Part shown: positions 60,901-64,000 of the stretch, one piece after another | How the letters are laid out: each line of letters starts with the position of its first letter | Numbering within the stretch: position 1 is the stretch's first letter | DNA from: Ciona savignyi | Taxonomy: Eukaryota; Chordata; Ascidiacea; Phlebobranchia; Cionidae | DNA length: 64,000 nucleotides | Assembly (NCBI GenBank): GCA_000149265.1 | Contig: CH003265.1 | Location: forward strand, 587,964-651,963 | Direction: 5' to 3' | The notes under the pieces: generated by a model | Database searches by the model: none | What the model was told of the DNA's origin: nothing | The model's input: the letters and a program-made list of their open reading frames with translations, nothing else | Translations under genes and position numbers: made by a program

Positions 60901-62365
60901 CACCAATATTTCCTGTCGCCACTACTATATATTTTGCCGTAACTATTTGCCCAGTGTCAAGGTGAAGTTGATAATGCAAGAAAGGTGTTTTAATTGGTAG
61001 GAGCTTTTTAACGAGTCCTTTCGTAACGAAATTCTGTAGTTTATGACGCTTGACCACGGATTTACAGAAATCCCAGAATAACCCAGTGGTAGGTACAATG
61101 AAAGGGCCGGTAAACTTGGATCCACGGATTTTTCCATCAATCTCCAGCAATTCAAGCTCTCTGTGGGCATCCTCCGCAAACTTGACCATCGTCTGAAGAT
61201 CAAAGGCATCAGGGTGGACTGATGACGTTGATCTTAAGTGGGAAATCCCCAATGCATCAAACTGTTTCGACCATTGGGTCATCCAATCCCCGTATCTGTG
61301 AAAAGGAACAAATAACGACTTATCAATATTATTTGATAATAATGCGATATTTCAAACCTTGGTGCATGCATTGATTAATAAAAAAGTCAAGTTGTTTCAG
61401 CTCACTTATCAATTACACAAATCTTGCTTAACAAATCTTTGTTAATTTTGCATCCTGATTTTAAATACGAAGATATTTGGCGTGGGGTTCTCAATGTTTG
61501 TGGATTGTCTCTCACTTTTGCATGGTACTTGCCTGGAAGAAACAAAAGATTTTGAATAGAAACTCAATGTGACCAGACAAGGAATATTGTTTCAGGTCAA
61601 TCTGCATTGAATAGAATACTCATTTTTTTCTTTTGTGTAAGACAAGTTTGGTCGCTTGTACACAAATTTTAATAATTTACAGATTACTTTAAGCCCACAG
61701 TTGTATGTCTTCAAAGTGCCTAGCACAAAGGAACCCTAATGGTACTATTATATCTCCACAATCAGTTGCTTTTTGGATACAAAAATCATACAAGTATAAA
61801 TCCGTACTAACAAAAGGATTAAATTGAGTTTCTGTGGCTGTTATTAACAGTATGGAAAGTAGGGCAGCTGCACACTCGAGTTTTTTTTCCTGCATCTTTC
61901 AACACTTGGTTAAAATCGGGTACATATACACCATACCAATAATAAATGTAACCGTTGTAGACTTTATAAGTAATTATGGTGTCTTTCACTTGGATGTGGA
62001 TTGTGGTCACATTATATATCCTAACGGCTATCTATATCCAAAGGACAACCTTTTTTGTCATAATTTGGCTGTTAATATATTAAAGTAATATTAATATACT
62101 TAAAGTGTACACTCTTGGACGTTTGCACACTGCACACTTTAATATTTGGTGCGTGCACACTCGAGATCTCGGCGAAAAGTGACATACTTTTCATACTGGT
62201 CTGTTAAGTTAAAAAATTCACGTTACCTGATTTGTTTTTAACAAATAACCTTGTATTATCTTGCCTTTCGTCATATTTATTTTCTACATCCAACAAAATG
62301 CGCGACATAAATGATAAAGCGTGTGGACCGGCACCTATGACAATTATGTCGAAGTCCACTTCCAT
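57930..62365 (-). CDS. Gene G: FAD/NAD(P)-dependent flavoprotein oxidoreductase (SidA/lysine N6-hydroxylase-like)
   Basis: Six exons total 1512 nt = 503 aa: 62365-62227, 61532-61406, 61295-60623, 59926-59810, 59107-58963, 58240-57930. The N terminus MEVDFDIIVIGAGPHALSF is an FAD-binding Rossmann motif (GxGxxA). IVVATG at the end of the first FAD half and VLIVGGGLSSAHLAV (second, NAD(P)-type GxGxxS Rossmann motif) follow on exon 3. Exon 4 has FDLDLEWIGR, exon 5 RGGGSITPSIHQHL, and exon 6 WLATGSTVD, GLPVL, GLFVMGSLGGLRLGPDALNL, the C-terminal FAD-contacting part seen in this flavoprotein class. No signal peptide, so likely cytosolic. Substrate unknown; N-hydroxylation of an amine is the family's typical activity, but I cannot show that here. 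Exon 4 (117 nt) was found by phase and motif rather than length. Confidence 0.87.
58617..58888 (-). repeat. tRNA-derived SINE, - copy in gene G intron 5
   Basis: GATAGGATAGGATATTCATG tail, body blocks and TTTCGGCTAAAAGACGACGCA near the head. It lies just beyond exon 5 of gene G (58963-59107). Confidence 0.75.
59480..59618 (+). repeat. SINE 3' fragment in gene G intron 4
   Basis: Retains CACCACACTG, GGACAATGTAATCTGGCGATTG and CATTCACAAGGATATAACATG, and ends in TATCC. Confidence 0.5.
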
Positions 62366-62829
62366 TTTTTAACACATGTACAAATTTCAAACGGGGAACT
62401 CCCGGTTCTAAAATGGAAAGCACCTTTATTGATCACCCGATCCGCCTATTTTTCATCGCTTGTAGCGGCATGAAAATGGGACAGATCGTCGCTTGTAGCG
62501 GGACTGTCATATGCGATTTATCTGCTGGTAGATGGCAAATCCCGATTGAAGCGGCAGATCCTATGCTTGCCGTATCTGCTGGGATTGCGCCCTCCAGCGT
62601 ATGAACTCAACGAAGCGTTTCGCAATTTTACTGTTGTTTTCAGGTTTTGGTAATTGGGTTCTGGTTAGGCTTAAAATTCTCGGTGTTGACAATTTGTGTA
62701 TAACATTGTGGCAGGGATTGGTGCTTTGTGCACACTTTATACAGAAAGTAGCAGTTAGCACTGAGCAGTCTTATGTCAACAAAGCTTACGGTACAAGTAC
62801 CGGTATGTAGTAGGAAGGCTAGACGACAT
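62366..62829. other. Upstream of gene G
   Basis: Likely holds the gene G promoter; no TATA box recognised. GCTTGTAGCGG occurs twice (62459 and 62491) 32 bp apart. Short open frames on both strands show no family resemblance. Confidence 0.4.
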
Positions 62830-64000
62830 AGTGGGTGTTGTTTGCCTGTGTGGTGGTTGCCCGGGTGGTGGTTGCCTAGGTGTGGTTGCCCAGGTCATGG
62901 TTGCCCAGGTCATGGTTGCCCAGGTCATGGTTGCCCGGGTGGTGGTTGCCCGGGTGGTGGTTTCCCGGGTCATGGTTGCCTGGGTGGTGGTTGCCCGGGT
63001 GGTGGTTGCCTAGGTGGTGGCTGCCCGGGTGGTGGTTGCTTGGGTGGTGGTTGCCCGAGTGGTGGTTGCCCGGGTGGTGGTTGCCCGGGTGGTGGTTGCC
63101 TGGGTGGTGGTTGCCTGGGTTGTGTTGTGGTTGCCTAGGTGTGGTTGCCCGGGTCATGGTTGCCCGGGTGGTGGTTGCCCGGGTGGTGGTTGCTTGGGTG
63201 GTGGTTGCCTGGGTGGTGGTTGCCCGGGTCATGGTTGCCCGGGTGGTGGTTGCCCGGGTCATGGTTGCCCGGGTGGTGGTTGCCCGGGTGGTGGTTGCCT
63301 GGGTTGTGTTGTGGTTGCCCGGGTCATGGTTGCCTGGGTGGTGGTTGCCCGGGTGGTGGTTGCCCGGGTGGTGGTTGCCTGGGTTGTGTTGTGGTTGCCC
63401 TGGTCATGGTTGCGTGGGTGGTGGTTGCCCGGGTCATGGTTGCCCGGGTCATGGTTGCCCGGGTGGTGGTTGCCCGGGTGGTGGTTGCCTGGGTGGTGGT
63501 TGCGTGGGTTGTGTTGTGGTTGCCTAGGTGTGGTTGCCTAGGTGTGGTTGCCCGGGTCATGGTTGCCTGGGTGGTGGTTGCCCGGGTCATGGTTGCCCGG
63601 GTGGTGGTTGCCCGGGTGGTGGTTGCTTGGGTGGTGGTTGCCTGGGTTGTGTTGTGGTTGCCCGGGTCATGGTTGCCTGGGTGGTGGTTGCCCGGGTGGT
63701 GGTTGCCCGGGTGGTGGTTGCCTGGGTTGTGTTGTGGTTGCCCTGGTCATGGTTGCCTGGGTGGTGGTTGCCCGGGTCATGGTTGCCCGGGTGGTGGTTG
63801 CCCGGGTCATGGTTGCCTAGGTGGTGGTTGCCCGGGTGGTTGTTGCCCGGTTGGTGGTTGCCTGGGTGGTGGTTGCCTGGGTGGTGGTTGCCCGGGTGGT
63901 GGTTGCCCGGTTGGTGGTTGCCCGGGTGGTGGTTGCCCGGTTGGTGGTTGCCTGGGTGGTGGTTGCCCGGGTGGTGGTTGCCCGGGTGGTGGTTGCCCGG
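62830..64000. repeat. 15-bp GC-rich minisatellite with higher-order repeats, runs off the window
   Basis: Unit GGTTGCCCGGGTGGT with a regular variant ending GGGTCAT and others with CCTGG, CTTGG or CCTAGG. A marker variant GGGTTGTGTTGTGGTTGCC recurs near 63117, 63301, 63382, 63507, 63651 and 63728. A block of about 115 bp starting at 63297 is repeated almost exactly at about 63643, so longer segments have duplicated. Because the unit is a multiple of three, all frames stay open for long stretches; these are not genes. G-rich on the + strand and much richer in GC than its surroundings. Confidence 0.9.

Noticed and set aside
62776..63820. Long open frames on both strands (up to 215 codons, GCPGG or HPGNH repeats)
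   Set aside because: They are products of a 15-bp tandem repeat whose unit is divisible by three. All frames stay open, no splice or start context is present, and no family fits.

Overview
The window is animal nuclear DNA. It is AT-rich, with short GT-AG introns and multi-exon genes for secreted, disulphide-rich proteins. It carries many tRNA-derived SINEs, one Tc1/pogo-like MITE and a large minisatellite. Possible spliced-leader acceptors lie just upstream of several start codons. Together these suggest an ascidian tunicate, most likely Ciona; that assignment is inference. I rebuilt six complete genes and one 5'-truncated gene exon by exon. For every complete gene the exon lengths sum to a multiple of three, except gene C, which is short by one base.

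Region 1 (1-32430, + strand) is a head-to-tail cluster of three CLCA (calcium-activated chloride channel regulator, self-cleaving metalloprotease) paralogues. Gene A (239-3399) is only a C-terminal part, with two FN3-like domains. Gene B (4569-14744) and gene C (17705-32430) are full length: signal peptide, CLCA N-terminal domain with HEWSH zinc motif, VWA domain with a MIDAS, beta-rich region and FN3-like domain. All three end in a cysteine-rich Ly6/uPAR (LU, three-finger) domain that I do not know from vertebrate CLCAs. Gene C also carries ten sushi/CCP domains, each on one phase 1-1 exon, between the FN3-like and LU domains. This is the most striking architecture in the window.

Region 2 (34547-57538) is a family of secreted proteins that share a new-looking Cys-rich N-terminal module with two furin-type sites. 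Gene D (+) adds 2 TSP1 and 5 CUB domains. Genes E and F (both -, recent tandem duplicates) add 6 TSP1 repeats, five of them on one 828-bp exon. A decayed TSP1 exon (about 42520-42908, -) is the relic of a further copy. Exons of E and F are almost identical while their introns have diverged.

Region 3 (57930-62365, -) is a six-exon gene for a 503-residue FAD/NAD(P)-dependent flavoprotein resembling the SidA/lysine N6-hydroxylase type. Its 3' end lies 391 bp upstream of the gene F start codon. From about 62830 to the window end runs a 15-bp minisatellite with higher-order structure.

Introns and intergenic DNA hold roughly twenty copies or fragments of one tRNA-derived SINE family with an ATCCT-repeat tail, and paired copies of a second tRNA-Leu/Ser-like element. 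No functional tRNA, rRNA or CRISPR array was found.
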